Shown here: piece after piece, positions 63,870 through 64,000 of the stretch
Layout of the letters: every line of letters starts with the position of its first letter
Numbering within the stretch: position 1 is the first letter of the stretch
DNA from: Pseudomonas songnenensis
Lineage (GTDB): Bacteria > Pseudomonadota > Gammaproteobacteria > Pseudomonadales > Pseudomonadaceae
Length of the DNA stretch: 64,000 bases
NCBI RefSeq assembly: GCF_003696315.1
Contig: NZ_RFFN01000003.1
Span: forward strand, 372,001 to 436,000
Direction: 5' to 3'
The notes under the pieces: model-generated
The model's database searches: none
Seen by the model: only the letters and a program-made list of their open reading frames with translations
Told to the model about the DNA's origin: nothing
Made by a program: the position numbers and the translations under genes

Positions 63870-64000
63870 TCAGCTCGCTGCTGCCGCCTTCGGCAGGATG
63901 TCGCTGGAGATCATTTCGCCGAACGGGCTGACATAGCCACGGCTCGCCGGGCGCTCGGGCTGGGCGATGTCCAGGTGCGGGAACAGCAGCTCGGCGACCC
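63870..64000 (-). CDS. ssuD: Alkanesulfonate monooxygenase SsuD, C-terminal end (partial)
   Basis: The last 42 codons of a gene entering from the right edge: [13 protein letters not shown], then [18 protein letters not shown] and AAAAS before the stop. This matches the SsuD C-terminus of pseudomonads as I remember it. SsuD uses reduced FMN and oxygen to release sulfite from alkanesulfonates. The order ssuD-C-B-F supports the call; the rest lies outside the window. Confidence 0.88.
   Translation of the reverse strand, partial: VAELLFPHLDIAQPERPASRGYVSPFGEMISSDILPKAAAAS

Overview
The window is a GC-rich (mid-60s % by eye), densely packed chromosomal segment of a gammaproteobacterium of the genus Pseudomonas in the broad sense; a Stutzerimonas (P. 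stutzeri) group species is my best guess. The basis is gene order. From memory of P. aeruginosa PAO1, the run nitroreductase - pckA - hslO - PAP2 - hslR - rimB - rimK - envZ/amgS - ompR/amgR - tex - thioesterase - gshA - argA - argE - pit - DUF47 - CYTH/CHAD - GspE-like ATPase follows the PA5190-PA5210 region. The ssu operon carrying ssuF and the small DUF2790, DUF2388 and DUF2188 genes are also typical of pseudomonads. I could not run a database search, so all names rest on recognised motifs, length and context.

Layout. 1-11.6 kb: end of a chemoreceptor gene, a RecQ-family helicase, a DUF2790 protein, a nitroreductase, then the conserved housekeeping block pckA, hslO, PAP2, hslR, rimB-rimK and the OmpR/EnvZ (AmgRS) two-component pair. 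11.7-25 kb: dgkA, then a one-directional cellulose operon, bcsE-F-G-R-Q-A-B-C, with almost every junction overlapping or nearly so. It has the enteric-type gene set, including BcsE (c-di-GMP GIL domain), BcsG (phosphoethanolamine transferase) and BcsR/Q, but no bcsZ endoglucanase. It sits where P. aeruginosa, as I recall, has ompR next to tex. 25-39.4 kb: tex, thioesterase, gshA, a secreted alpha/beta hydrolase, argE-argA, DUF47-pit phosphate transport, CYTH-CHAD and a lone GspE/PilB-type ATPase. 39.4-53.6 kb: two L,D-transpeptidases of different families reading away from each other, a 1565-residue hybrid histidine kinase with GAF and PAS sensors, DUF2388, OsmC, a TRAP transporter (dctP divergent from dctQM), a methyltransferase, tRNA-Thr(UGU) and two small proteins.

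53.9-61.8 kb is the most unusual part. Base composition looks lower in GC, and the genes form a mirror-like cluster centred on vitamin B6 enzymes. Two MocR-type (GntR plus aminotransferase) regulators end tail to tail, and each reads away from its own outward operon: pdxY - 86-aa unknown - argD-like transaminase to the left, and a glutamine amidotransferase - MOSC protein - AlaC-like transaminase to the right. Repeats with an ATTGT core lie at both divergent start regions, as expected for MocR operators. I infer a self-regulated PLP and amino-acid metabolism module; its substrate is unknown.

61.9-64 kb: the alkanesulfonate operon read leftwards, ssuD (cut by the window edge) - ssuC - ssuB - ssuF. 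No IS element, CRISPR array, phage gene or origin was recognised.
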